NCBI GenBank assembly: GCA_019636335.1
Contig: JAHBXR010000008.1
Span: forward strand, 62,001 to 126,000
Direction of reading: 5' to 3'
DNA length: 64,000 nt
Source: Pirellulales bacterium
GTDB lineage: Bacteria; Planctomycetota; Planctomycetia; Pirellulales; JAEUIK01
A model generated the notes under the pieces. It did not search any database. It saw only the letters and a program-made list of their open reading frames with translations, and was not told where the DNA came from. Positions 17,156 to 27,100 of this stretch are shown in pieces (within the stretch, counting starts at the first letter, position 1; each line of letters opens with the position of its first letter). The translations under genes were made by a program, and so were the position numbers.

Positions 17156-20100
17156 GGATCGAGCTCGAGCTCGCTGGGGCATTGTTCGATCTGGCGATTC
17201 AATTCCGCGCGAGTCACAGGCGCCCGCGGGACCTCGAGCGTCGTCTCGCGACCGCGACGCTCGGCCGAGGTGACCAGCTCGATCGCCTCGACCTCTTCTT
17301 CGAGCGAGGCGAGCCAGGGGGGCAAGTCGATGCCGGCCCCGGTCGGCGTCTGCAGGAATTCGTCGATCTCGGTCGCGAGCCGGACAAAGGTCGCGGTGGC
17401 CTCGGCCGGATCGCCCGGCTCGGCCCGGGCGGCCTGCATCGCGGGCGCGACCAGCGCCCTGATGCGTCCCATGTCCAGCGGCCGCACGAATCGTTCGCCC
17501 AGCCGATCGGCGACCGACGCCAGACGCATGCCATGTTGCATGACGAGTTCTTCGAGCCGCGCGAGATGCCAATCGGCAATGTCCGCGGTCTTGTCGGCGA
17601 GCGAACGTCGCCACAACTCGGCCGCCGCGCCACGACCGCTACGGACGAGCACCTCGTGTGCCAGCACGACCGGCTTCAAGTTCCAGGCGACGCGCTCGTA
17701 ACTCGCCTTGAGCCGCAAGAAGGCTAGCAAGGTGTAGAGCAGCGCCCCGTGGTCCGACTGCGTGGTCGTCGTGTTGTAATCTTCGTACTCGGCATAGTTC
17801 TCGATGACCGCCTCGAGAATCAACTCGAGCTGCGCCACAATCACTTCACGGTTCAATCCCGTATCGAGCGCCGCCACGACGGCCGGCACGTCGTCGCCCG
17901 ATTCGGCCAGCATGTGGAGGTAGAGATCGATCCCCTGATGAAGAATCGCGCGGAGATTCCCCACGTTGAGGAACTTCTGCGTGAAGAGATCCTCGCCATA
18001 CTCCTCGATGAACTTACGCAGCTCCTGCCATTTTTCGTCGTTGGCGACACGTTCGAGCACGGAGATGCGCGCCGAACGGCTATGTCGCAACCAGCGTCCG
18101 AGAAATACCTCGGTGGCCGATTCGATGCACTCGACGAGCGCCTCGTCGTCGTCCGCCGCGTGCTGCGTCGCCGCGCCGGGCGTCGCGGCCACCAGCGCCT
18201 CGACCACCGCCGTAAAGGCAACCTGAAACAGCCGATTGAATTCCGTGACGGCGCCGGCCCCCACGGGGTTGCGTTTCTCCATTTCCTGCGCCAGGTCGAC
18301 CAGCGTGATCGTCTCGGTTAACAAGCCGAGCCGGGGCAGGGCGGCCAACAAGTCTCGCAGCACCATCTGGACGCTCTGCGCCACCGCCTTGCGCCGGGGA
18401 TCGCCCCGGCGCGCCAAGGGGACGTACAGCAAGGGCTGCTCCAACAGCGAACGGCACAACGGCTGGAACACCGCCCGGACGGCGGCGGGATCGCCCGCCA
18501 TCAAGGCGCGAAAGACCTGCGCCGTCTGTTGTTCCCACAGGACCAGGTCGCCCGTTTCGAGCGGGGCATCGTGCGGCAGGGCCGCACACAACCAGCGCGC
18601 GGCGTCCGAGGTCGCCACGTAGGCATCGACGACGCGGTCGAGCAACGCCTGCTGCACCATGCGTTTCCGGTCGTACTCGACGAGCGACTCGTTCGGCCCG
18701 ATCGACTGCGCCATGCGATGGCGAAAAATCGCGGTCAGCAGCGCATCGAGCTGGCTTCTGTTCACGAGCGATCGCGCGAGCCAGGCCTGCAGATAGTCGT
18801 GTGGCGCCGAGGGGACGAGAGGATGCGTGGCCCGCTCCGCGGCCAGTCGCCACAGGCGCGCGTAGGTGGCGATGAGCGAAAGTCGCCGTCCCAGCCGCGA
18901 GGCCTCCTGTTCCAGTTCCAATTCGCTCGTGGGACTGGAGACATCGAGCGTTTCTCCCTCGATGCCATCGTCGGTGCTGTCGCGGTAGGTCACATCCTCC
19001 CAGGCGGCGCCAAACAGGTCCTCGTCATCATCATCCGAAACAGAATCCGCATCCCCCAGCTCATCGTCGGCGAACGCGTCTCCCCGACCGGCCGCGTCTT
19101 GATGGGGTGGCAACGGGTCGTTCGATTTCGTTTCCGCTTGCAGCGCAAAACTGGGCACGCTCCACAACTCGTCGGCATTCGCCTCGAGATGATCGAAGAA
19201 GCGCGTCACGAGCGACCAGCGTTCCGTGGCGTCGGGCTCACCCGGCGGGGGCACTACGTCTTGCATCCAGCGCGCGGCCAGATCGTGGAACGAGCGCCCC
19301 CCTTCTTCGAGCGGCACGTCGCTGCTGCGGTTGAGCCATGCCATCAGCAGCGCCATCGACGCGATGTAATCGTGCGCGTCGAGCAGTGCTTCGACCACCA
19401 GGGCAAACGTCTGCGGCGAGGCGAAATGCTCGGCGTGCTCGCGCCAGAAGGCGATATTTCCGGCCGATGAGCCCGCCGCGTGCCACGTCAGCAAGGCCCG
19501 CGATACCTGTCGAGCCGAGGTCAGGGCCTCGGCGCCCGAGACGCTGCGAAGACCGCTGACCGCGGTGGTGGCAAAGCGATCCCACCAGTCGGCGAGGCGC
19601 TCGAATTGCTCGGAGACCTGGCCTTCGATATCGCCGCGCCCCGCGGCGGCGGCGGCGCGATGCACCTCGGCCAGCGTACCGAAGATGTTCTCGATCAGGC
19701 TGACGAGTTGCCCGATGCGATGATCGCGGATGCTGTTCTCGAGGGCGCGAAAGACGCTGAACTGTCCCTGAAATCCCAGGACGTTCCAGGGATCGACCAG
19801 GGCGCCGCACTCGATGGCGCGATGTAGCAAACCGCCGATTTCGGTCAGACCGGCAACGGCCGCGGGAAAATCCCCCTCGGACGCCGCGCGGCGACACTGC
19901 TTGCGCAGGCATTCGATTTCGCACATCATGCGCACGCCGGCAACGGAGACCTCCTGCGCCTGCTCGAGCGCCGCCTCGGGAAATCCCATTCGGGCGTAGA
20001 TCTGTGCCAGGTGCGCTCGTTCCAACTGGCCGGCGCGCAGCCGCGCCAGGTGCTGATTCAGGTGCTGACGCGTGCCGCCGAAGGGCTGCCGTAAGGCCTG

Positions 20101-21147
20101 CGCCTCGGCCTGCAAGCGCTCGCCGTGCGGGCCCTGCGTCTTGCTCAAGCGTCCCAGGTAGAAAGCGTCGCGCAGCGCCGCGATGCGCGGCACCAAGGTG
20201 GCGAGCGTCACGCTCGAATCGTGCGCCTCGGGCCCGTGCCCACTCATGGCCGACGCCATCAACATCGTGCCGGCAAGCACCGACGCGGCCTCGCTCAACA
20301 CCTCGTCGCGGGGCAGCTCGCTCTGCGTGACGCGCGACAGCAGCGTGTCGAGCGTGACTTGCTGGACGACAAAACGACGGTAGAAGCCGCGATTGTCGAT
20401 CAGGTGCGGATCCCATTGTCCGAACTGGTAATTCGGTCGCCGATTCACCGGGTGATAGAAGTCGTAGGCGCGAGGATCGAACGCCAGTTCGTCGAAGCGT
20501 TCGAAATCGAAGCTGGCTTCGGCGAGCAGGTCGGGATCGGTTTCGCGGAGGATCTCGAGGGTCCGCGCGATGAGATCGTGATATCGTCCGACCGCCACGC
20601 CGGCGCCGGCCAGGTAGAGCGGCACCGGCGCGATCCACTCGTGGGGATAGGGGGCCAGCTTGCGCTCGTTCTCGAGGACCGCGACGGGACGGTGGCCGAG
20701 AAAACTATTCAGCCCCGCGATCGTGTTCGACACGATCCGTTGCTCCTCGTCCCAGGGACCACCCACGCCGAGCACCGTGTCGCAGACCCGCGCCACGAAA
20801 TAGGGCCGATACAGTTCCCGATCGCGCTGGTGGAAAAGCAGATCGTGGTGGAACTGCCGGTAAGCCGGCAGCACCTGGTCGAATGCCAGCCGCAACACCG
20901 CTCGGGCCTGCTCGCATTCGCCGAAGGCGGGCTTCGTGGCCCGCAGCTTGTCGAGCTCGGCGGCCAGCAGCGCACGCAGTTCTTCCCACGGGCGAGCGGA
21001 CGCATCGGCCGCCTGTTCGAGCTGACCAAAGACGTCGCTAAAATTGCGCCAGACGCGGGGATCGGAGCGCCCGGACGAGAAGTTGAGATAGCCCAGGATC
21101 TCCTCCAAGGCGGTCTCGCTCACTCGATCTTGGCGACTGACGTCCAT
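17152..21147 (-). CDS. Large (about 1331-residue) protein of unknown function
   Basis: No family was recognised. The start is the ATG giving MDVSRQDRVSETALEEIL; the extra 63 upstream codons look non-coding. There is no signal peptide or membrane segment, so it is probably cytoplasmic. The protein is mostly alpha-helical with leucine- and alanine-rich stretches like a helical-repeat scaffold. Around residue 690-740 a strongly acidic linker (DADSVSDDDDEDLF and TDDGIEGE) splits it into two halves of about 680 and 580 residues. It is translationally coupled to the class IV aminotransferase, an unusual pairing. No catalytic motif was found. Confidence 0.8.
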   Translation of the reverse strand: MDVSRQDRVSETALEEILGYLNFSSGRSDPRVWRNFSDVFGQLEQAADASARPWEELRALLAAELDKLRATKPAFGECEQARAVLRLAFDQVLPAYRQFHHDLLFHQRDRELYRPYFVARVCDTVLGVGGPWDEEQRIVSNTIAGLNSFLGHRPVAVLENERKLAPYPHEWIAPVPLYLAGAGVAVGRYHDLIARTLEILRETDPDLLAEASFDFERFDELAFDPRAYDFYHPVNRRPNYQFGQWDPHLIDNRGFYRRFVVQQVTLDTLLSRVTQSELPRDEVLSEAASVLAGTMLMASAMSGHGPEAHDSSVTLATLVPRIAALRDAFYLGRLSKTQGPHGERLQAEAQALRQPFGGTRQHLNQHLARLRAGQLERAHLAQIYARMGFPEAALEQAQEVSVAGVRMMCEIECLRKQCRRAASEGDFPAAVAGLTEIGGLLHRAIECGALVDPWNVLGFQGQFSVFRALENSIRDHRIGQLVSLIENIFGTLAEVHRAAAAAGRGDIEGQVSEQFERLADWWDRFATTAVSGLRSVSGAEALTSARQVSRALLTWHAAGSSAGNIAFWREHAEHFASPQTFALVVEALLDAHDYIASMALLMAWLNRSSDVPLEEGGRSFHDLAARWMQDVVPPPGEPDATERWSLVTRFFDHLEANADELWSVPSFALQAETKSNDPLPPHQDAAGRGDAFADDELGDADSVSDDDDEDLFGAAWEDVTYRDSTDDGIEGETLDVSSPTSELELEQEASRLGRRLSLIATYARLWRLAAERATHPLVPSAPHDYLQAWLARSLVNRSQLDALLTAIFRHRMAQSIGPNESLVEYDRKRMVQQALLDRVVDAYVATSDAARWLCAALPHDAPLETGDLVLWEQQTAQVFRALMAGDPAAVRAVFQPLCRSLLEQPLLYVPLARRGDPRRKAVAQSVQMVLRDLLAALPRLGLLTETITLVDLAQEMEKRNPVGAGAVTEFNRLFQVAFTAVVEALVAATPGAATQHAADDDEALVECIESATEVFLGRWLRHSRSARISVLERVANDEKWQELRKFIEEYGEDLFTQKFLNVGNLRAILHQGIDLYLHMLAESGDDVPAVVAALDTGLNREVIVAQLELILEAVIENYAEYEDYNTTTTQSDHGALLYTLLAFLRLKASYERVAWNLKPVVLAHEVLVRSGRGAAAELWRRSLADKTADIADWHLARLEELVMQHGMRLASVADRLGERFVRPLDMGRIRALVAPAMQAARAEPGDPAEATATFVRLATEIDEFLQTPTGAGIDLPPWLASLEEEVEAIELVTSAERRGRETTLEVPRAPVTRAELNRQIEQCPSELELDP

Positions 21148-21622
21148 CGTGTTCGACCCAAAACACCCCCGAAAGCGGCCGGCTGAGGGGCCGTGCGGCG
21201 GAAGGCTCCGCGTCTTCGAGGCAGGGGGCTGGCATGTGGTTGGTGTACAAAGGCGGGCAAGAATGGCGGGAAGCGGTAGCCAATGCCCCTCGCCCCGTCC
21301 CCCCGTGACAAGGCGTAAAGCTCGACCGTGGCTCATCCTAAAGAGGCAGCGGCAAATGGTCTAGCGGGGTGTCAGCCGGCGCAACGCTGTTTCGCCAACT
21401 TCGGCGATTCGTCTGCCCACCGCTTGATCGATGGAGATTGCCGCTGCTTGAATTACTATGGAGGCTCCCGGCGAGCATCGAATCGACGCTTGTACGGCCG
21501 AGCCACCGCGGGCCAACCGTGGCGACACCAACCCCCTTGGTCGCGCGCCTCGCCGGGCTACCGCACCGTGCCGACCTTCGCGACTCGCTCGCGTTTGCCA
21601 CAGCTTTCAGGGTGATCCTTCG
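21148..21622. other. Divergent intergenic region
   Basis: This 475-base region separates the 1331-residue protein gene from the beta-propeller gene. It must contain the promoters of both. No strong promoter match, repeat or small gene was seen; the open frames crossing it lack ribosome binding sites and protein-like composition. Confidence 0.4.
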
Positions 21623-22960
21623 ATGACCAGCCAACTCTCGTACCGACAACTACTGGGGAGCCTGCTGCTGTCCGTGCTGGGACTGCTCCCCTCGACGGCG
21701 CGGGCCCAGCAGGGGCAACTCCTGGCCACGGAGCGACTCGCGCGTTTCGGCCTCTCCGTCAGTTGGGCCACGCACATCCATCTCGACCGCACGCGCGATC
21801 GCGTGACCAGCATCACCCAGCACCACGGCATGCTCTTCGCCCAGAGCGAACGTGGCACGCTGCACGCGATCAATGCCGAGACGGGCCAAACCGCCTGGTA
21901 CACGCTCGTCGGCAATCGCAACTACCCCAGCCTGGCGGCGACTTCCGACGGCCAGTACGTCGCGGTGGTGAATGGCGGTCACTTGTACGTGCTCGAGTTG
22001 GCCACCGGCGAACCCTTGTGGGAGACACCCGTCCCTGGCGCTCCTTCGGCTCCGCCAGCCATGGGGCACGATCGGATCTACATTCCGCTCGTCGATGGCA
22101 TGCTGATTACTTACGAGAAGTCGAACAAGAAGACCATCACGGGCAAACCCACCTGGCAATATGCCTGGCGTTACGCAGGCGTGGGGCGGCCCGACGCGAC
22201 CCCCTTGGTGACGAACACGAGCGTGTTGTGGACCACGACCCGGGGCATGGTGTTCGGCTCGCGCGCAAGAACGCTCGACGTGTTGTTTCGATTCGAAACC
22301 GGCGCGCCGATCTTGAGCACGCCGGCCTACCGTGCGCCGCTGGTCTATGTGGGGTCGATGGATCGCTACGTCTACGCCATCGATGAGCTGACGGCCGCCA
22401 TGCAATGGCGTTTCTCGGCGGGGGCGCCGATCGGACAGTCGCCGATCGTCGTCGACGATGACGTCTTTGCCATTACCGATGCCGGCGGCATGTACTCGCT
22501 CGACGCCGATCAAGGCTCGCAGAATTGGTGGGCCGAAGACGTGACACAGTTCGTCGCCTCGAGCGGTTCGCGCGTCTATTCGTCAGACGCGTTTGGCCGC
22601 CTGCTGATTCTGAACGCCGATACCGGGAATCGCCTGGCCGCCTTGAACACGCAATTGCTGCCGTTCAAGGTGACCAACATCGAGACCGATCGGATCTACC
22701 TGGGTACCGAATCGGGCGTGCTGCAGTGCGTGCGCGAGACCGCTCTGGTCGAGCCGATCAAGCATCGGCTGCCGCTCCTCGAGACGCGACCCAGCGGCAC
22801 GACCGAAGCCGGTGCAGCCGGCGCCGCGAAAGCGCCGGCTGCCGAGACGCCCGCCGAAGAAGACAGGGGCGACGACCCCTTCGATACGCCAGCCACGCCC
22901 CCCCCGGCCGAGAATCCGCGCGTGCCCAGCAAGCCCGACCCGTTCGAGTCGTTCGAATAA
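21623..22960 (+). CDS. Secreted PQQ-like (BamB-type) beta-propeller protein
   Basis: The chosen ATG gives MTSQLSYRQLLGSLLLSVLG, a signal peptide cleaved near ARAQQ; codons further upstream lack a start context. The 445-residue product has repeated propeller blades with the tryptophan-docking pattern, for example LHAINAETGQTAWYT, LYVLELATGEPLWET, VYAIDELTAAMQWRF and MYSLDADQGSQNWWAE. The C-terminal 70 residues are Ala/Pro/Glu-rich and disordered-looking, ending DPFESFE. Such propellers scaffold envelope complexes (as BamB does) or bind PQQ. The residues needed for PQQ enzymes were not seen, so a binding role is more likely. Confidence 0.82.
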   Translation: MTSQLSYRQLLGSLLLSVLGLLPSTARAQQGQLLATERLARFGLSVSWATHIHLDRTRDRVTSITQHHGMLFAQSERGTLHAINAETGQTAWYTLVGNRNYPSLAATSDGQYVAVVNGGHLYVLELATGEPLWETPVPGAPSAPPAMGHDRIYIPLVDGMLITYEKSNKKTITGKPTWQYAWRYAGVGRPDATPLVTNTSVLWTTTRGMVFGSRARTLDVLFRFETGAPILSTPAYRAPLVYVGSMDRYVYAIDELTAAMQWRFSAGAPIGQSPIVVDDDVFAITDAGGMYSLDADQGSQNWWAEDVTQFVASSGSRVYSSDAFGRLLILNADTGNRLAALNTQLLPFKVTNIETDRIYLGTESGVLQCVRETALVEPIKHRLPLLETRPSGTTEAGAAGAAKAPAAETPAEEDRGDDPFDTPATPPPAENPRVPSKPDPFESFE

Positions 22961-23005
22961 GAAACGCGCGGGCGAGAGCCGTTGCTGTTTTGTTTCCGTC
23001 GCGAT

Positions 23006-23449
23006 CTACAGCGGCAGCGTCGCCAGAAGCGGGTAGTCGCTGGCGTGCAGCACGGCGATCGCGCTAGCGCCGATTTGATAGAAGTGGGGCGAGATACGCT
23101 CCTGGTGCTTCACCGCGGCATGTACGAAAAACACCTCTTCGTCCGAACGAAAGCCGATCAGAATTTCGTCCGACTCGACGGCCTGTTCGGCCACCAGCCC
23201 GATCCCCACCGAGCTCAGATCGCACGTCGTGGCGGGCAGAACTTCTTCGACGAGCGGCTTGCCGCGTACGAATGGCACGATGACGACCGGCACGGTCGTA
23301 TTGCTGCGCTGCTCTTGCCGAATATCCGCCATGCGGACGTTCGACGCCTGATGCTGCTGGTTCAAGATGCGAACGAGCAGGCGCTGCGCTTCTTGTTGTT
23401 TTTTGCGCCCCGTATTGAATATCAGCACGGAACCATCCTCGCGTAGCAT
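23006..23449 (-). CDS. PilZ-domain protein (putative c-di-GMP receptor)
   Basis: The 147-residue reading starts MLREDGSVLIFNTGRKKQQE. The frame stays open further upstream but that part lacks protein-like character. A start at 23560 is possible, and no start has a strong ribosome binding site. A helical N-terminus leads into a PilZ-type beta-barrel. DIRQEQRS holds the RxxxR motif and CDLSSVGIGL the (D/N)xSxxG motif, together the c-di-GMP binding signature. It would act as a cytoplasmic second-messenger sensor. The downstream output is unknown. Confidence 0.65.
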   Translation of the reverse strand: MLREDGSVLIFNTGRKKQQEAQRLLVRILNQQHQASNVRMADIRQEQRSNTTVPVVIVPFVRGKPLVEEVLPATTCDLSSVGIGLVAEQAVESDEILIGFRSDEEVFFVHAAVKHQERISPHFYQIGASAIAVLHASDYPLLATLPL

Positions 23450-23801
23450 CGCGCGGCGTACACCAGAAGGACCAACCGCCGCACTACTTGGCTGGAAAAA
23501 GCCTACTGCGCCTGCCACGGGTCCGCCGTCGAACCGTACGGAAAGACACGCTTGTGCCATGGCCAGGTGCCGGTAATAACGGCTACGCGGGCGTTGCACT
23601 TCAGGAGGCACACTTAAGGGGCCGCCGTCACGGGAACTCGACGCCCCTAGCAGGCCGGAGAAGTATTCCTCGGCCTGGTGCGGATCGCAGGATGCGATCC
23701 CAAAATCGCGACGTCCGTCGTGATTTTGCGAGCCGTGAGCAGCTTTGCTGCGAACTTGGCGAGGGGGAAGAATGCCAACGAAGGCATTCTTCCCCAGGCT
23801 G
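23450..23801. other. Intergenic region with hairpin, between PilZ and sulfatase genes
   Basis: These 352 bases separate two genes on the minus strand. The only clear element is the 13-base-pair hairpin at 23764-23795, just after the sulfatase stop. An open frame continues through the region in the PilZ frame but has an Arg/Pro-rich composition unlike a gene. Confidence 0.4.
23764..23795 (-). terminator. Perfect hairpin after the sulfatase gene
   Basis: GGGGAAGAATGCC and GGCATTCTTCCCC form a perfect 13-base-pair stem. On the sulfatase mRNA strand the loop is TTCGTT, which contains the stabilising TTCG. It begins seven bases after the sulfatase stop codon. No T-run follows, so it may act as a mRNA 3' stabiliser, a Rho-assisted terminator or a dispersed repeat. 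Confidence 0.55.
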
Positions 23802-25196
23802 TTAGTCGGGAACCCGCCAGTGGGGTGAATCGGTACGGGACGTCGCGAAAAGACGCTCGCAACGGGCGACGATCTCGGGATGCTGCGCTGCCACGTCGCG
23901 TTCTTCGCCCACGTCGCGCGACAGGTCGTACAGTTCGAGCGGCGCCGCAGGACGCTGGCGGATCGCCTTCCACTGTCCGACTCGAACGGCTTGCTGAAAG
24001 CCGCGTTCGTGGAACTCCCAATACAAGGGGGGATGCTCACCAAACGCACTGTTCCCTGGCACAGGGTCGTCTACGAGGGCCGGCACGATGGAGATTCCAT
24101 CCAAGCCTTCCGGGGCTGTGGCGCCAGCGAGTACGGCCAGCGTCGGCAATACGTCGCAAAAGCCCCAGGCGTACGTGCTCTCGGTGCCGGCAGGAACGAC
24201 CCCCGGCCAGCGCACGATCATCGGCACGCGGATGCCTCCTTCGGTCAAATCGCGTTTCTTGCCCCGCAGCGGTCCTGCACTTCGAAAGAAACTGGCGTCG
24301 GCGCCTCCTTCGCTGTGCGGACCATTGTCGCTCGAGAAGAACACGATCGTGTTCTCGGCGAGTCCCAGCTTCTCGAGTCGATCGAGCACCTGTCCCACGG
24401 CGTCGTCGAGCCGTGAAATCATCGCGGCATGGTCCTTCTGCGGCGCCGGCCAGTCGCGATCGGCATAGCGCCGGTGGTCGGGAACTTCCATGCCATTGCC
24501 CGTCTCGCGACCAAGCTCGTTATTCGCATGCGGCAAGGTGAGTGCGAGATAGAGAAAGAAAGGCTTCTCCTGCTGCCGATCGAGAAAGGCGAGCGCCTCT
24601 GTGACGAACAGGTCGCTGCTGTACGCTTCGCGCTTCCCGTTGGCATTTCCATCCAGAGGCACACGATCCTCATTGCGCCACAGATAGTCGGGATAGTAGT
24701 TGTGGGCGTGCCGCTGATTGAGGTAGCCAAACCAATCGTCGAACCCTTGCCGTGTGGGCACGCCGGTCGTTCCCGGTTCGCCCAAACCCCACTTGCCGAT
24801 GATGCCGGTCGCGTAGCCAGCCGCGCGCAAGATCTCTGCCACGGTCACATCCTCGGGCTCGAGCGGGACCAAGGCGTTTCCGCGCACGCGAGCGTGACCG
24901 GTGTGCAGCCCGGTCATGAGCACGCAGCGCGACGGGGCACAGACCGTGCTTCCCGCATAGCAATCCAAGAAACGCCGTCCTTCTGTCGCCAGCCGATCGA
25001 TGCGCGGCGTGCGGATCTGCTGCTGTCCGTAGCAACCCAAGTCGCCATAGCCGAGATCATCCGCCAGGATGAAAACGATATTCGGCTTCGAGGGGGGCTC
25101 GGCGACGGCCGTATGGGGGCTGCCCCCATGAACCAAAGTGGCCGCGAGCAAGACGACCATGATCTGAAGAGCGTGTCCGCCCATCGGTCGAGTCAT
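23802..25196 (-). CDS. Secreted Cys-type sulfatase (arylsulfatase family)
   Basis: The 464-residue product begins with a signal peptide (MTRPMGGHALQIMVVLLAAT) and GAGG precedes its ATG. PNIVFILADDLGYGD holds the metal-binding Asp pair (46-47). STVCAPSRCVLMTG contains Cys86 in CxPSR, the residue oxidised to formylglycine by an anaerobic or FGE-type maturase. SDNGPH and the conserved GKWGLGEPG Lys/His region complete the type I sulfatase site. It would remove sulfate esters, probably from polysaccharides, outside the cytoplasm. No neighbouring carbohydrate-utilisation gene was seen. A hairpin follows the stop. Confidence 0.95.
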   Translation of the reverse strand: MTRPMGGHALQIMVVLLAATLVHGGSPHTAVAEPPSKPNIVFILADDLGYGDLGCYGQQQIRTPRIDRLATEGRRFLDCYAGSTVCAPSRCVLMTGLHTGHARVRGNALVPLEPEDVTVAEILRAAGYATGIIGKWGLGEPGTTGVPTRQGFDDWFGYLNQRHAHNYYPDYLWRNEDRVPLDGNANGKREAYSSDLFVTEALAFLDRQQEKPFFLYLALTLPHANNELGRETGNGMEVPDHRRYADRDWPAPQKDHAAMISRLDDAVGQVLDRLEKLGLAENTIVFFSSDNGPHSEGGADASFFRSAGPLRGKKRDLTEGGIRVPMIVRWPGVVPAGTESTYAWGFCDVLPTLAVLAGATAPEGLDGISIVPALVDDPVPGNSAFGEHPPLYWEFHERGFQQAVRVGQWKAIRQRPAAPLELYDLSRDVGEERDVAAQHPEIVARCERLFATSRTDSPHWRVPD

Positions 25197-25356
25197 TTTC
25201 CAACCTCATCGTTTGTCGCAGCGAGCCGGCGTGTTGCCGCCGACGAGTAGAGGGGGGGCGCCGCCCATCAACAAAACGGCACAATCCGCTCGCAACTCCG
25301 CAGCACGTGGCACACAATAGCGCCCGTGGGACCAGTCAACCCGGGGGAGCATCTCC

Positions 25357-26571
25357 GTGCAACGACGAACTTTTCTCAAATCGGGTTTGTGTGCGGGGGC
25401 GACGGCTACGCTCGTCGCCCATACGAGTGCCTTGCGCGACGCCGCGGCGGACTCAGCATCGCACGAATCGTTGCTCGCCGGAAGTCCCGTCGTGTTCGGC
25501 CCCGACTCCGCCGCGCTGACCGTCGTGCAGGGTGTGCGTGGCGCGGCGACGGGATTCCTCGAGCTGGCGCTGGGAGACGAACCGTTTCAGCGTGTCGATG
25601 CCGAAACAGCCGGCCTGCTGCCGTACGATCCGCACGTGCTCAAGTTTCGGCTTCCGCCGCTGCCGGCGGGGCAGACGCTGCGATACCGTATCGTAGCCCG
25701 TCCCATCGATTTCCAGACGGCCTACAAGATCTTGCCCGGCGAGCCGGTGACGAGCGAGACGTACGCCTGCCGGCTGCTCGATCCTTCGGCGGACGAAACG
25801 CAGTTCGTCGTCTGGAACGACACGCACGAGAACCAGACCACTCTGGACATGCTCGAGCGGGCCACGGCGGCGCTGGAGCCCGATTTTCTCTTGTGGAACG
25901 GCGATCAGACGAACGACATCTATGACGTGTCGAAGTTGAGTGCTCAGGTTCTTTCACCGGGCGGCCTGACGATCGCGGCGCGCTGGCCGTTGGCCTACGC
26001 GCGGGGAAATCACGACGTGCGCGGTCCCGCGGCGCGTCATCTGCCCGAGTTCACCGGCACGCCCGACGATCGGTTCTATTACGGTTTTCGTAGCGGGCCG
26101 GTAGCCGTGCTGGTCCTGGACACGGGCGAAGACAAGCCCGACGATCATCCCGTCTTCGGCGGGTTGGCCGCCTTCGAGACGATGCGTCGCCGGCAGCGCG
26201 AGTGGCTCGCCCGTGTGGTGCGCCAGGCGTGGTTTCGCGAAGCGCCGTTTCGGCTGCTCTTCTGCCATATCCCGCTCTGGTGGATCGACGAAGTATCCGA
26301 TCCCGGACATTGGCGTTTCAGCAAGGTTTGCCGCGAGGCCTGGCTACCACAGCTTGTTGAGGCCGGCGTGCAGCTAGTGATCTCAGGTCACACGCACGAG
26401 CACGCCTGGATGCCCCCGACGGCCGAACGTCCGATCGGCCAACTCATCGGCGGCGGACCAAAGCCGCAGCACGCCACGATCCTCGAAGGCACGGCCACGC
26501 GCCACAAGCTGCAGCTCGTGATGAAGAAGCTCGACGGCGCCGAGCTGCACCGAGTGACGTTCGAAGCGTGA
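25357..26571 (+). CDS. Tat-exported metallophosphoesterase (purple acid phosphatase-like)
   Basis: The gene starts at GTG, with GGGGGAG upstream. MQRRTFLKSGLCAGATA is a twin-arginine signal. The 404-residue protein has an N-terminal beta-domain (about 45-140) followed by the calcineurin-like metallophosphatase fold. The motifs are in order: WNDTHEN, WNGDQTND (GDxxD-like), RGNHDVRG, FCHIPLWW and SGHTHEHAW, which provide the Asp, Asn and His ligands of a two-metal site. It probably hydrolyses phosphate esters in the periplasm. It is divergent from the sulfatase; the 160-base gap should contain both promoters. Confidence 0.92.
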   Translation: MQRRTFLKSGLCAGATATLVAHTSALRDAAADSASHESLLAGSPVVFGPDSAALTVVQGVRGAATGFLELALGDEPFQRVDAETAGLLPYDPHVLKFRLPPLPAGQTLRYRIVARPIDFQTAYKILPGEPVTSETYACRLLDPSADETQFVVWNDTHENQTTLDMLERATAALEPDFLLWNGDQTNDIYDVSKLSAQVLSPGGLTIAARWPLAYARGNHDVRGPAARHLPEFTGTPDDRFYYGFRSGPVAVLVLDTGEDKPDDHPVFGGLAAFETMRRRQREWLARVVRQAWFREAPFRLLFCHIPLWWIDEVSDPGHWRFSKVCREAWLPQLVEAGVQLVISGHTHEHAWMPPTAERPIGQLIGGGPKPQHATILEGTATRHKLQLVMKKLDGAELHRVTFEA

Positions 26572-26596
26572 GCGACCGGCGCGGCGCGCCCGGGAG

Positions 26597-27070
26597 TTAC
26601 AAAATCGAACCCGACTGCGGATCGACGGCCACTCCGTCGGTGAGATCGGCCAGCGACTCGAGCGCCGCCAGCAGCGCGCTGGGGTCGAGCAGTTCGTCCT
26701 CTTCCTCGGCATCGGCCAGTTGCTCGAAGTGCATGACATCGAAGCGCGCGTCGGCAGTGGCGAGCTTGGTCAGCTTTTCGACGTCGAAATCGCGTGTCTC
26801 GCGCAGCTCGCCGGCGATCTCGTCGACCTGGGCGATGACATCCTCGCCGTAGATGTAGCTGATATCGATCGCGGCATAATCATCGGGCGAAAGGATGGTC
26901 AACTGCTCCAACCGTCCTTTCTCGTCCGATTGCGAGGCCTCGATCACGCAGCGCGGATTCAAACCACGTAGCAGCCGGACCACGGCCTCCAGCTTCGGTC
27001 GCTTCTCATTTTGAAACAGCACGAAGTACGTTTCGCGCCACTGAAAGCGTTCGTCGTCGAAAAGCGACAT
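26597..27070 (-). CDS. Conserved hypothetical protein, acidic C-terminus
   Basis: The 157-residue cytoplasmic protein opens MSLFDDERFQWRETYFVLFQ. The first half looks like an alpha/beta fold (ETYFVLFQ, AVVRLLRG, CVIEASQSDE, LTILSPDDYAAIDISY). The second half is acidic and helical (FEQLADAEEEDELLDP). AGGA precedes the ATG. It is 30 bases downstream of the 83-residue gene on the same strand, so they probably form an operon. No family with known function was recognised; it is likely planctomycete-restricted. Confidence 0.7.
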   Translation of the reverse strand: MSLFDDERFQWRETYFVLFQNEKRPKLEAVVRLLRGLNPRCVIEASQSDEKGRLEQLTILSPDDYAAIDISYIYGEDVIAQVDEIAGELRETRDFDVEKLTKLATADARFDVMHFEQLADAEEEDELLDPSALLAALESLADLTDGVAVDPQSGSIL

Positions 27071-27100
27071 GGCTTCGCATCCTTTCGCATTCTGGTGACG

